In this document: in pieces, positions 1 through 6,976 of the stretch
Numbering within the stretch: position 1 is the stretch's first letter
Layout of the letters: each line of letters starts with the position of its first letter
Source: an uncultured Collinsella sp.
Lineage (GTDB): Bacteria; Actinomycetota; Coriobacteriia; Coriobacteriales; Coriobacteriaceae
Assembly (NCBI GenBank): GCA_900554595.1
Contig: USHZ01000032.1
Location: 1-13,585 of the forward strand
DNA: 13,585 nt
Direction: 5' to 3'
The notes under the pieces: generated by a model
Database searches by the model: none
What the model saw: the letters and a program-made list of their open reading frames with translations, nothing else
Told to the model about the DNA's origin: nothing
Position numbers and translations under genes: made by a program

Positions 1-3000
1 CTTCGTCGTAGGTTTGTCCCACCTTGCCATCGGTGTTCTCTACATAGAGCACGCATCTGCCGTTGTTGCTTACGCTAAACGATGCCGGGCCACAGCCTGC
101 CGCGCCCACGGGCTTCGTTGCAAATGCCGATGCGCCTCGCGTCCAAGTAATATGCTGCAGTTGCTCGTTGACGGTTGCCAAAAAGCCCGAATGTTGTGGC
201 CACGGCACCGCATGGGGTACCGTGGCGTCCGGCGGCATAACGCCCCAGCCCGCAATGGACTGGCCAATCACGGCGTACGATGCGCAGCCGCAACCGTCTG
301 CGGTCTCGTACGCAACGGGCACCACCATTTTACCGTTGATATTCTCGGGCTCGCCCAGCTCGATACTCGACGGTGCCTGCGGAAAGCGGAGAACTTGGCG
401 GAACGTCAGGCTGTCGCCCAAATCATCCGACCACAGGGTGAAGCACTCCAGCGCAACCTCAGCCTCGCTGCCGAGCGCCTTTTCTGCGGTGGTTCCGCGG
501 CGGTGGAGGTAGGCACCCGACAGGCGCCCGTCGACCAGCGTCTTGCCCACCGTGATACGCGGGCACTGCAGGCAATGGTAGCCATCCTCTTGCAAGCGGC
601 CGCGCGAGATGCTGCGCCATGACGTATGCGACACCACGCGAACTCCGTCGTTGCTTATGCGCAGGCGCACGACGGACAGTATGCCGGATGTGCTTGCCGT
701 ATCGAAAAGGGTACTATCGCCGTCGCGTCGCTCGCCCGAGACCAGCAACGCGTAGGCGTCCCGGTTTCCTCTTCCGTCCGCATATTCCACCACGTCGAAG
801 TCGTAATCGTATATGCCGTCGCGCTCCACGTCGCCCTCGCCAAACCCAAGGGGAAAGTCCACGGGCGCGGGAGCGGACCACGTGCCGTTTGCCTTTGTGT
901 GCACCACCAGGCGCGAGCGGCCATTGTCGCCGTAGCGCACCGAGGCGATACGGAACAGGCATTCTACGCCGGCAATCATTGCCAGCTTCATGTGAGCTTC
1001 GCTGAGCACGCCAGTAAACAGCACGTTGTCGTTCGAGGGCTTGATACCGCCACGCTCGTCTTCCGACACGCCGGCAGAATTGGCGTTGGGGTCCGCAACG
1101 GCGTTCGTTGCCTGACCGATGTAGGTGTACTCGTACATCGACGCGGCGTTTTCGTCGTTTTCCATCAGTGCGTGGACGAAATGCTCAACCTGTCCCGTGT
1201 CGTCGCTCTCCGCGTCTGCCTCGAGCTCAATGCGCGTGACCGCCCGGTCCCAATCGCGTCCGACAGGCGCGACGTTTATCGCGGTGGCTGCAACCTCGGC
1301 GCGTGCGAGTAGCTCGGCGTTGGTGACGATGGTGGCAGATGCGATAAATTGCGGCACACCACCTGCCTCGGCGTTGCCGGCCGAGCCGAAGCAGGCGTTC
1401 AGCGTATAAGGCGTATCTCCACCCAATGCGAGCTCAGAGCGCTGGAGCACATACTGGTCGCCATTGTTCACCGACATATTCCACGAATCGATGAGTGTGG
1501 GCCACGACCCCGACCAAGCCTTGGTGGTCCACTTGAACATTACGAACTGGAGTATCACATCGACATCGACGTCTGCACCTACGCGCAGTCGCGGAAGCTG
1601 GTGTCCATCTGCCTTCTCGTACCCAATGAACAGCGTGAGGGATGCGGCACCGCGCACGGCAGACGAGGCGACGCCTGCAACGCCGGCGCCAAAGGTGACG
1701 GCGAGTCCGATTTGGATGGTGAATGAGCCCGAGGTGTTTGAATAGTCGAGCGATATGTTTTTGAAAAACGCTGCGCCGCTGCCGTGCGTGTGGGCACCCA
1801 CGGCGAGCGCCAGCTTCGCCAGCACCCAGGGGTTGACGTTTAGGAAAAAGGGCACCGGTCCTAGGGTAAACTGCTCGGTCCAGTTGAGGTCGGTTCTTAC
1901 CTGGAAGAGGGCCTTAATATTGCCGTATGCGGGGTCGTTGTTGTCACCCCAGGTTTTGCCCACCCAATCGTAGGCGAGTGAGCCGTACAGCTGTGTGGCG
2001 ATATCCATCGTGAACAGCGGCGTGCAATGGTGGCGAAGGAGCTTGGTGTTTCTTGGATCGGTGCCCGAACCGGCGCTCATCCTCTTGTACTGATTCCACT
2101 TCCCCTCCATCTCGTCGAGGTAGCGGTTTGCCTGCTTGGCGCCCGACTCACGCGGCGATTTCTTCCAGTACTCCGGATCAGGGTTGCCCGAATCGTTCAT
2201 GTAGCTGGCTGGTTTGTATCCTCCGCCAAACAGCACGTACCCGGCAAAAGAGAAATCGAACAAAATGGGGAACGAGGGCATCCAGCACGTGAACTTATTG
2301 CCGCCGATGCCGGGAAACGCCGCCGGAAAATCAAACGGAGTGATCTCTTGGTCCATGGTAGTGGGGACGATAGTGGTCGAGCCCGATTCTGCCTTTGCGG
2401 CCGGCGCGGTGACAACGGCCATGGGGGATGAGAGCGTGTAGGTTTTGCCCTGGTAGTCGAGCACAAAGCGCAGCTTGCATCCTTCTTCCAGAAGGCCTGA
2501 TGCCGCGTCGAGAAACTTGTCTTCGAGTGTGAACGTCGCCAGATTATCCGCGCCCGATGCGCTGGCCTTGATCTGACCGATCTGCGTGACGGTTTCGGGT
2601 GAGCTGCCCGCGGCAGGCGTCACTTTGTTGATGCGCAGCGTTGCCTGTCCGCCCTGTGGCAGATGTGCCTGCACGGTAAAAGCATGCGTATCGGGCTGCT
2701 CGTTTGCCGTGTCGTCCTTTGGCAATGCCATGAACGTGGCTTCAGCGTACTGGATGTCCCATTCGTCGAATGTGAGCTGGCGGAAGTACGGCTCGCCGTC
2801 GGAAAGCGGACGTGTGGGCGCGGTTATGGCGGTGCCGCCCTGGATACGCGCAAGGGGAATCTCGACATCACGGTAGCCCGCCATGCTAATGGAGATGCCG
2901 CCGTTAAAGTCGTACGCGTCGAGAAGCGTTGCCTCGTCCACGTAGCCTTCCGAAAGAGGGGCGACCTCAAAGATGGCCGTGCCCTCGTCGTCGGTCGTGG

Positions 3001-3268
3001 CGGAGAGCTGCTTGCCCGCGGCATAACGCGACGCGAGCGTGACCTGGGCACCTGCGATGGGCGTATTCTTGTTGGCGACGTCGACCACGACCACACCAAA
3101 CATGGTGCGCGAGAGAACGAGCACCTTGAAGGGGTCTTCTTCGTCGGCATAGGCCGCGGTGGGCGCGAACGGCAGCAGGAAGGCATTTTCGCTTCCCGGC
3201 ACGCGAGGCAACATAATGCTCGCTAGCGAGGACGCTCCAGCAACAAGTAACGAACGGCGATCAAGCAT
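1..3268 (-). CDS. Very large exported protein, N-terminal 1089 residues (partial at left edge)
   Basis: I read this frame without a stop from ATG at 3268 to base 1, so the C-terminus lies outside the window. A GGGAG ribosome binding site (minus strand, 3279-3275) sits 6 nt before the ATG; a nearby upstream ATG (3280) hits a stop after six codons. Residues 1-41 look like a signal peptide: twin arginines (LDRRSLLVAG), a hydrophobic stretch and an AYA|DEED cleavage site, so Tat export is possible. Residues ~47-140 resemble a carboxypeptidase-regulatory/CnaB-like beta sandwich (VDVANKNTPIAGAQVTL followed by TDDEGTAIFEV). The middle is rich in aromatic residues and has mildly hydrophobic stretches. 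From ~residue 700 it is beta-rich, with blade-like strands such as DGIYDYDFDVVEYADG, perhaps a propeller. No enzymatic motif is recognised. It lies 155 bp downstream of a LuxR-type gene on the same strand, which may control it. A cell-surface or secreted role is inferred. Confidence 0.85.
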   Translation of the reverse strand, partial: MLDRRSLLVAGASSLASIMLPRVPGSENAFLLPFAPTAAYADEEDPFKVLVLSRTMFGVVVVDVANKNTPIAGAQVTLASRYAAGKQLSATTDDEGTAIFEVAPLSEGYVDEATLLDAYDFNGGISISMAGYRDVEIPLARIQGGTAITAPTRPLSDGEPYFRQLTFDEWDIQYAEATFMALPKDDTANEQPDTHAFTVQAHLPQGGQATLRINKVTPAAGSSPETVTQIGQIKASASGADNLATFTLEDKFLDAASGLLEEGCKLRFVLDYQGKTYTLSSPMAVVTAPAAKAESGSTTIVPTTMDQEITPFDFPAAFPGIGGNKFTCWMPSFPILFDFSFAGYVLFGGGYKPASYMNDSGNPDPEYWKKSPRESGAKQANRYLDEMEGKWNQYKRMSAGSGTDPRNTKLLRHHCTPLFTMDIATQLYGSLAYDWVGKTWGDNNDPAYGNIKALFQVRTDLNWTEQFTLGPVPFFLNVNPWVLAKLALAVGAHTHGSGAAFFKNISLDYSNTSGSFTIQIGLAVTFGAGVAGVASSAVRGAASLTLFIGYEKADGHQLPRLRVGADVDVDVILQFVMFKWTTKAWSGSWPTLIDSWNMSVNNGDQYVLQRSELALGGDTPYTLNACFGSAGNAEAGGVPQFIASATIVTNAELLARAEVAATAINVAPVGRDWDRAVTRIELEADAESDDTGQVEHFVHALMENDENAASMYEYTYIGQATNAVADPNANSAGVSEDERGGIKPSNDNVLFTGVLSEAHMKLAMIAGVECLFRIASVRYGDNGRSRLVVHTKANGTWSAPAPVDFPLGFGEGDVERDGIYDYDFDVVEYADGRGNRDAYALLVSGERRDGDSTLFDTASTSGILSVVRLRISNDGVRVVSHTSWRSISRGRLQEDGYHCLQCPRITVGKTLVDGRLSGAYLHRRGTTAEKALGSEAEVALECFTLWSDDLGDSLTFRQVLRFPQAPSSIELGEPENINGKMVVPVAYETADGCGCASYAVIGQSIAGWGVMPPDATVPHAVPWPQHSGFLATVNEQLQHITWTRGASAFATKPVGAAGCGPASFSVSNNGRCVLYVENTDGKVGQTYDE

Positions 3269-3274
3269 CTTGGG

Positions 3275-3279
3275 CTCCC
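3275..3279 (-). promoter_or_regulatory. Ribosome binding site of the large exported protein
   Basis: GGGAG on the minus strand, 6 nt before the ATG at 3268. It selects this start over the upstream ATG at 3280, whose frame closes after six codons. Confidence 0.6.
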
Positions 3280-3385
3280 ATCCCGCAAATATCGGTGGAA
3301 ATAATCCAATTTTGCGAGAAGACGCTTCGTGGCGGTAGTGCCGTTCAAGGGTCAAAATGTCCAAATTGATCGAGCGAAGCGCCGG

Positions 3386-3401
3386 GTTCCGGAACGCGTT
3401 C
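3386..3401. promoter_or_regulatory. Two overlapping palindromes, possible operator
   Basis: GTTCCGGAAC (3386-3395) and GAACGCGTTC (3392-3401) are both perfect 10-bp palindromes sharing the central GAAC. They lie in the 155-bp gap between the LuxR-type gene and the exported-protein gene. The arrangement of three alternating GTTC/GAAC arms would suit binding of a dimeric regulator such as the neighbouring LuxR-type protein. CCGGG (3382-3386) and CCCGG (3416-3420) flank it and could also form a loose stem. Function is inferred only. Confidence 0.3.
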
Positions 3402-3423
3402 GATGCGCTTGGCAGCCCGGTCG

Positions 3424-4428
3424 CTAACGCAACATGTGCGCGACCAGCTCGGCGCGTGTGCCGATGCCAAGCTTTGCGTATACGCCGGATAGACGGTTTT
3501 TGACGGTGCCCGGCGATACTCCCATATGGCGTGCGATTTCGGCGTTGGTCCATCCGCGGCAGGCGAGCATGGCCATGGTGAATTCCGTGGTCGTTAGATC
3601 GTCGGCCACGTCCTCGCCCGAATCGGGGTTGTGGATGCGCCGCCAGCCGTAGCTGAAGCGGTACGTGATCTCGATGATGCGCGCGAAGTCGTCAGGGTAT
3701 TGCGTTTTTAGGCACGCCTCGATGAGCCCCTGTAAAAGGCCGTGGTGCTCGCCAATGAGCTCGATAAGGCCGTCGGGACGCGCAATGTTCCAAGCGGTTC
3801 CGAAATGCGTCCTTGCGGCGTCGACGTCCTTGAGGCTCATGCAGGCCATGGAAGCTGCCAGGTGCAGGAACAGCTCCGAGATGGGATAACTTCCCTGTTT
3901 CATGATCAGGGCATTTTCCGCCATGCCCAGACTGCGGCCGTATTCTCCGCGCAGATACAAGGCGTGCGCCATCACGTAGCTGGCGAACAGGCGCAGGCCT
4001 TCGGGCAGATGCGCCGCAAGCGGATAAAACTCTTCGGCGGAATACGGGGAAGGCAAGTGCAGCAGGACGCTCGCGGCGGAGGCGAACAGGATATGCATGG
4101 CGTGGACGGCGGGCGATTCCTCGTCAGTTGGCGTATCGAGGATGCCCGCAAGGCAACGGCGGGCACCGGCGATACGGTTGAGCGACAGGCTGGCATATCC
4201 GCAGATAAAGCATGCGGAATAGCGCAGTGCGGGGTCGGTGGCGTCAAGATAGGGGTGCGCTGTCTCGGCGGCGAGGGTGGCCTGTCCGCGAAAGTACAGC
4301 GCTTCTGCCGTGGCGATGGTGCGTGAATCGGGGTCGGAAATGCTTGCAACCGCAGCGTCAATCTGCCCCGGCACAAAGGCGGTGCACATCAACGGCATGG
4401 GAACGCATGGGTAGCCATCGCAGTCCAT
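3424..4428 (-). CDS. LuxR-type transcriptional regulator with helical (TPR-like) sensor region
   Basis: A 334-residue protein. Its C-terminal 57 residues (about 278-334) are a clear LuxR/GerE helix-turn-helix: LTTTEF at its start, then WTNAEIARHMGVSPGTVKNR and YAKLGIGTRAELV. The N-terminal 270 residues are alanine- and leucine-rich helices of the kind seen in MalT/TPR-like sensor regions; no receiver-domain aspartate pattern is seen. I chose ATG 4428, which has GGGAG (minus strand 4440-4436) 7 nt upstream. A TTG 36 bases further out (4464) would add 12 residues but has no comparable site. The gene stands directly upstream of the large exported protein on the same strand, so local control of that gene is plausible. 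Such regulator/surface-protein pairs are common in Coriobacteriia, as far as I recall. The inducing signal cannot be read from sequence. Confidence 0.85.
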   Translation of the reverse strand: MDCDGYPCVPMPLMCTAFVPGQIDAAVASISDPDSRTIATAEALYFRGQATLAAETAHPYLDATDPALRYSACFICGYASLSLNRIAGARRCLAGILDTPTDEESPAVHAMHILFASAASVLLHLPSPYSAEEFYPLAAHLPEGLRLFASYVMAHALYLRGEYGRSLGMAENALIMKQGSYPISELFLHLAASMACMSLKDVDAARTHFGTAWNIARPDGLIELIGEHHGLLQGLIEACLKTQYPDDFARIIEITYRFSYGWRRIHNPDSGEDVADDLTTTEFTMAMLACRGWTNAEIARHMGVSPGTVKNRLSGVYAKLGIGTRAELVAHMLR

Positions 4429-4505
4429 TTTCCATCTCCCAACAGCTGGCAACACTAGCAGCAATTGTACTCCTGTTACTCGGGACTGGAATTTGTGGGC
4501 ATCGC

Positions 4506-4901
4506 CTACGATGATGCCGAACGTGTAAAGGAAGAGTCTGTTGGTGATGCTCCCGAAGTGGTTGTCGAAGCCTGGCTGACCTCGACATTAGGAAAAATTG
4601 CCACCCCTGCAAAAAGCTCTGATGCAGCGATGGGAAACACATCTTCTGGGCATTCCGTCGTCTCCAGCCAGCGCTGGACTGCTGCTGTCGCCTGCGCGTT
4701 GGCGAGTGGGGCGTGGGGACCGTCCGGCGACCAGCGGTGACGGGCGAGCCCTGCCGCGTGCGTGGGCCTCCATCGGCGTAGACCCATGACCCGCATGGCA
4801 TCGGAGAAGTCCACCATGGCGTCCAGGACCTTACCGTCCGGCACGTCCAGCCTAGCGGCTCTCTTGAACCCGAGGTCGAAGGGGGGCGTTGTACAAGGCA
4901 T
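4506..4901 (-). other. Unrecognised minus-strand reading frame, possible gene remnant
   Basis: An open frame of 131 codons lies upstream of, and on the same strand as, the LuxR-type gene. Its first ~90 codons have the GC-rich third positions expected of a gene here (for example the run coding DVPDGKVLDAMVDFSDAMR). Its last ~35 codons become serine/threonine-rich, as expected of antisense sequence. No convincing ribosome binding site precedes its ATG, and I recognise no family. A plus-strand frame at 4465-4740 overlaps it and is equally unconvincing. It may be the decayed end of a gene cut by rearrangement, or chance. The rest of 4429-5019 shows nothing I can support. Confidence 0.2.
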
Positions 4902-5019
4902 ATGGGGACGAGTGGAAGTGGATCAAAAGAGCGTTACTTGACGTTTCATGCATAATGCCAACCGCCCCGCGACATCACGTTCGCAGCGCGCAGGGGCCGG
5001 AGAATCTTCGCTATGAGAG

Positions 5020-5048
5020 TTGACGTCTAATACCTTGCATCGTATAGT
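5020..5048 (+). promoter_or_regulatory. Promoter of the padR-DUF1700 operon
   Basis: TTGACG (5020-5025), a 17-bp spacer and TATAGT (5043-5048) match the sigma-70 consensus at five of six bases in each hexamer. The padR start codon is 38 bases downstream of the -10. Confidence 0.65.
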
Positions 5049-5067
5049 GTATATAGCATAGTATATG
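5043..5067. promoter_or_regulatory. A+T-rich repeat over the -10 region, probable PadR operator
   Basis: TATAGTGTATAT (5043-5054) is followed by TAGTATAT (5059-5066), an imperfect direct repeat in otherwise GC-rich DNA. It overlaps the -10 element and the expected transcription start. PadR-family repressors usually control their own operons from such TA-rich sites, so autorepression is the likely mechanism. The exact operator limits are not determined. Confidence 0.45.
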
Positions 5068-5085
5068 ACGAGAGGAGGTGTGCGG

Positions 5086-5406
5086 ATGGAGGCACAGATG
5101 AAGCGCGGCTTCCTGGAGGCCTGCGTGCTCGCGGCCATCTCCGGCGAGGAGTCCTACGGCTACCAGATCGTGAAGGACGTACCGGCGAGCATGGGGCTCA
5201 CGGAGTCGACGCTCTACCCGCTACTCAAGCGCCTGGAGAAGGCCGGGTGCATCACGGCGCGCTCCGCCGAGCACAACGGGCGGCTGCGCCGGTACTACCG
5301 CATCACGGACGACGGGCGAGCGCGCATCGAGGAGTTCCTGGCCGAGTGGCCGTCCGTACGGGAGATTTACGCATACGTTGAGGGGGCGCACCATGACGCG
5401 CGATGA
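5086..5406 (+). CDS. PadR-family transcriptional repressor
   Basis: A 106-residue protein, the usual length for the short PadR subfamily. The winged-helix core is clear: KRGFLEACVLAAISGEESYG at residues 6-25, YQIVKDV, then the recognition segment LTESTLYPLLKRLEKAG (about 38-54) and a wing ending in RRYYRITDDGRARIEEF. I chose ATG 5086 because AGAGGAGGTG (5071-5080) lies 5 nt before it; an ATG at 5065 would add seven residues but lies inside the likely operator and has no ribosome binding site. It opens an operon with a DUF1700 membrane protein whose start overlaps its end by 14 bp, a pairing well known in Firmicutes and Actinomycetota. These regulators typically repress their own operon and respond to envelope or drug stress. 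The ligand here is unknown. Confidence 0.92.
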   Translation: MEAQMKRGFLEACVLAAISGEESYGYQIVKDVPASMGLTESTLYPLLKRLEKAGCITARSAEHNGRLRRYYRITDDGRARIEEFLAEWPSVREIYAYVEGAHHDAR

Positions 5407-6016
5407 GTTTCTGGGCCGGTTGGGCGAGCTGCTCGCCTGCCTGCCGGCCGAGCAGGTGGAGGAGACCAAGGCGTTCTATGCGGAGGCCATCGCCGACCGC
5501 ATGGAGGACGGTATGAGCGAGGAGGAGGCCGTGGCCGCCATGGGCACGCCCGGCGAGGTGGCGGAGGCCACGCTCGACGACCTGCCCGCCGTGCCGCGCG
5601 CGATCGCGAGGACGCGCCGGCGCAGCACCGCGCTGCTGTGGGTGCTGACCATCGTGGGCTCCCCGGTGTGGGTGCCGCTGCTCGCCGCCTTCGCCGCCGT
5701 GGCCGTCACGGTCTATATCTGCATCTGGGTGCTGGCGCTCTGCGTGTGGATCGTCGCGGCGGCACTCGGGGGCGTGGGCGTAGTTGAGCTCCTGCTTGCC
5801 GTAAGCGGCGTCACCATCGGCCACTTCCCGTACGCCCTCGTCTCGGCGGGCGTGGGGCTCGGCCTCGTCGGCGTGGCGCTCTTCGTTGGTGCTGGCGCTT
5901 GGGCCGCCTCAAAACAAATTGCGCGCCTCTCGGCGCTCTGGGCGAGGAAGGCCGCCTCGCCCTTCTGGAAGGGTAAGGGCGAGAAGGGCGGCGCTGCCGC
6001 GCATCTTGCGGCGTAG
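5393..6016 (+). CDS. DUF1700-family membrane protein
   Basis: A 207-residue protein. Residues 1-65 form the helical DUF1700/HAAS-type head: MTRDEFLGRLGELL, then LPAEQVEETKAFYAEAI, DRMEDGMSEEEAVAAMG and a TPGEVAE motif. From residue ~80 come three or four hydrophobic helices (about 80-125, 127-143 and 148-172) and then a basic, glycine-rich tail (KGKGEKGG). ATG 5393 is preceded by a GGGGG stretch acting as a modest ribosome binding site and overlaps the end of padR by 14 bp, so the two are translationally coupled. Proteins of this family sit next to PadR regulators and are thought to act in the membrane as partners or sensors. No enzymatic residues are seen and the precise role is unknown. Confidence 0.88.
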   Translation: MTRDEFLGRLGELLACLPAEQVEETKAFYAEAIADRMEDGMSEEEAVAAMGTPGEVAEATLDDLPAVPRAIARTRRRSTALLWVLTIVGSPVWVPLLAAFAAVAVTVYICIWVLALCVWIVAAALGGVGVVELLLAVSGVTIGHFPYALVSAGVGLGLVGVALFVGAGAWAASKQIARLSALWARKAASPFWKGKGEKGGAAAHLAA

Positions 6017-6031
6017 AAAGGAGTGAGTACC

Positions 6032-6313
6032 ATGACCAGCGCGAAGAAGATCTACCTCGCCGTGGCGGGCGGGCTCGTTGCCGTGGGCGTTGCCCTCGCG
6101 GGCATTGGCTTTATCGCTTCGGGTTTCGACCCGGCCGTGTTCACAACCCAAATCGACACGCGCGACAGCACCATCGTGCTCGGCGGCGTCGATGTGGACG
6201 ACCCGACGGGCCTCCCCCTCATCGAGCAGCTCGCCGGAATCGGCGAGGTCGACACCTCCGGCATCACCGCGTCCGAGTCCCCTGCTGCCCCGGAGGCGCC
6301 CACCGCTCCCTAA
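6032..6313 (+). CDS. Short membrane-anchored protein, probably the N-terminal remnant of a DUF4097-type protein
   Basis: Third gene of the padR operon: AAAGGAG (6017-6023) lies 8 nt before ATG 6032, and only 15 bp separate it from the DUF1700 stop. The 93 residues comprise a transmembrane helix (about 7-30, IYLAVAGGLVAVGVALAGIG), an outward segment with IDTRDSTIVLGG and DDPTGLPLIEQLAGIGEVD, and an Ala/Pro-rich end. In related operons the third gene is usually a longer DUF4097 beta-strand repeat protein. Here the frame stops at 6313, and about 30-40 bp further on the IS481-type relic begins. I infer that the 3' part was removed by the insertion or a later deletion. Loss of function is likely but not certain, since a short anchored protein could still be made. 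Confidence 0.65.
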   Translation: MTSAKKIYLAVAGGLVAVGVALAGIGFIASGFDPAVFTTQIDTRDSTIVLGGVDVDDPTGLPLIEQLAGIGEVDTSGITASESPAAPEAPTAP

Positions 6314-6349
6314 GCATAGCGCGCCCGGCGCCAGCCCGGGCGGGGCGAG

Positions 6350-6600
6350 CGGCAGTGACGAGCGCGCCTCGCGGACCCGGTCCTCGATCTCGCGCGGCGT
6401 GGACCTCGCGAGCCTGCGCGGGCGGCTACTGCGGTCGGACATGGGCTCTCCGGACCTGCTGCGGCGCAGCCACTTGCTCGCTGTCTGGCGGCTGACGCCC
6501 ATCTGACGCGCGGTCTCGGCGACGCCGAGGCCGGACTCTATGCGCGAGACGAGCGTCTCGCGCCCCTCGGGGTGAGCCTTGCGTTAGGATGTTGCTCCAT
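6350..6600 (-). pseudogene. IS481-type transposase, N-terminal fragment, frameshifted
   Basis: ATG 6600 opens a frame reading MEQHPNARLTP that runs into a stop within ten codons. Adding one base to the CCCC run (minus strand of 6569-6572) restores a continuous reading: EGRETLVSRIESGLGVAETA, then RQMGVSRQTASKWLRR, RSGEPMSDRSSRPRR and STPREIEDRVREAR. The HTH MGVSRQTASKW, the SDRSSRPRR motif and the STPxEIEDRV segment are typical of the N-terminus of IS481-family (leucine-zipper/HTH) transposases. After residue ~85 the similarity ends near 6350, and the catalytic DDE domain is missing entirely. The fragment is therefore both truncated and frameshifted and cannot be active. It sits tail-to-tail against the shortened third gene of the padR operon and probably caused its truncation. 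Confidence 0.8.
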
Positions 6601-6655
6601 GGGAGGGCTCCTCTGCTGTTCGTCTAGACAACTCACAGCATGTGGGAGCCCTCCC
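6601..6655 (-). promoter_or_regulatory. Hairpin masking the transposase ribosome binding site
   Basis: GGGAGGGCTCC (6601-6611) pairs perfectly with GGAGCCCTCCC (6645-6655), and TGCTGT (6614-6619) with ACAGCA (6635-6640). On the minus strand the AGGAG of the transposase ribosome binding site lies in the arm directly before ATG 6600. A transcript entering from outside the element would fold and hide the start, a protection used by several IS elements against read-in expression. Confidence 0.5.
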
Positions 6656-6715
6656 TATTTGTCACTACCCGGGTGTAAAGAACCTATTGGCACAGAACAG
6701 CTAGAACAACCGATG

Positions 6716-6756
6716 CCGCCTCACTGCGCCGAGAAACCCCCGGCGCCGTGAGGCGG
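6716..6756. repeat. Long GC-rich hairpin of unknown function
   Basis: CCGCCTCAC (6716-6724) and GTGAGGCGG (6748-6756) form a 9-bp outer stem. After one mismatch, GCGCCG (6726-6731) and CGGCGC (6741-6746) add 6 bp, closing a 9-base loop (agaaacccc). No T-run follows on the plus strand, and none precedes it as needed for a minus-strand terminator. It could be a relic terminator, a recombination site or a structured RNA. It lies just outside the IS481-type terminus and upstream of the protease operon. Confidence 0.55.
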
Positions 6757-6856
6757 GCGGCGGAGTGAGCCAACAGCAAAGCCATGCCGCTATTAGTAGC
6801 CTGTCGCCAGCAATCTGCAAGTCACTAGCACCCCACAGCCGTGCCGGCAGCATCCC

Positions 6857-6886
6857 TTGGTCGCCATATCAGCCGCACGGTATAAT
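6857..6886 (+). promoter_or_regulatory. Promoter of the membrane protein/protease operon
   Basis: TTGGTC (6857-6862), an 18-bp spacer and a perfect TATAAT (6881-6886). This leaves a leader of roughly 85 bases before the GTG at 6977. An 11-bp palindrome, TGGTTGAACCA (6903-6913), lies about 20 bases past the -10 and could be an operator. The stretch 6757-6856 holds nothing else I can support. Confidence 0.6.
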
Positions 6887-6976
6887 CTATCCATCGATAT
6901 ATTGGTTGAACCATGGTGTCTCTGCTGTGACCATAAACCTCCGCAAGACGCTAGGACCTTGTTCTAAGGAGATCTG

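Larger units (their letters stand above)
6345..6694 (-). mobile_element. IS481-type element remnant with one surviving end
   Basis: The element runs from its upstream terminus, read on the minus strand as TGTGCCAATAGGTTCTTTAC beginning at 6694, through a hairpin leader to the truncated transposase. TGT termini are usual in the IS481 family. The opposite terminus and about three quarters of the transposase are absent, so the left limit (about 6345) is only where recognisable sequence ends. No matching inverted copy of the terminus is present elsewhere in the window. Confidence 0.6.

Noticed and set aside
14..3226. Many plus-strand and opposite-frame reading frames of 60-230 codons across the first 3.2 kb
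   Set aside because: They are shadows of the continuous minus-strand frame of the exported protein; their products are Arg/Ala/Cys-rich with no ribosome binding sites.
4465..4740. Plus-strand 91-codon frame upstream of the LuxR-type gene
   Set aside because: No ribosome binding site or recognisable family, and it overlaps the minus-strand frame; neither can be preferred with confidence.
5909..6502. A 197-codon minus-strand frame as one protein
   Set aside because: Only its first part is the transposase fragment; the rest is antisense to the padR operon genes and joined to it by chance.
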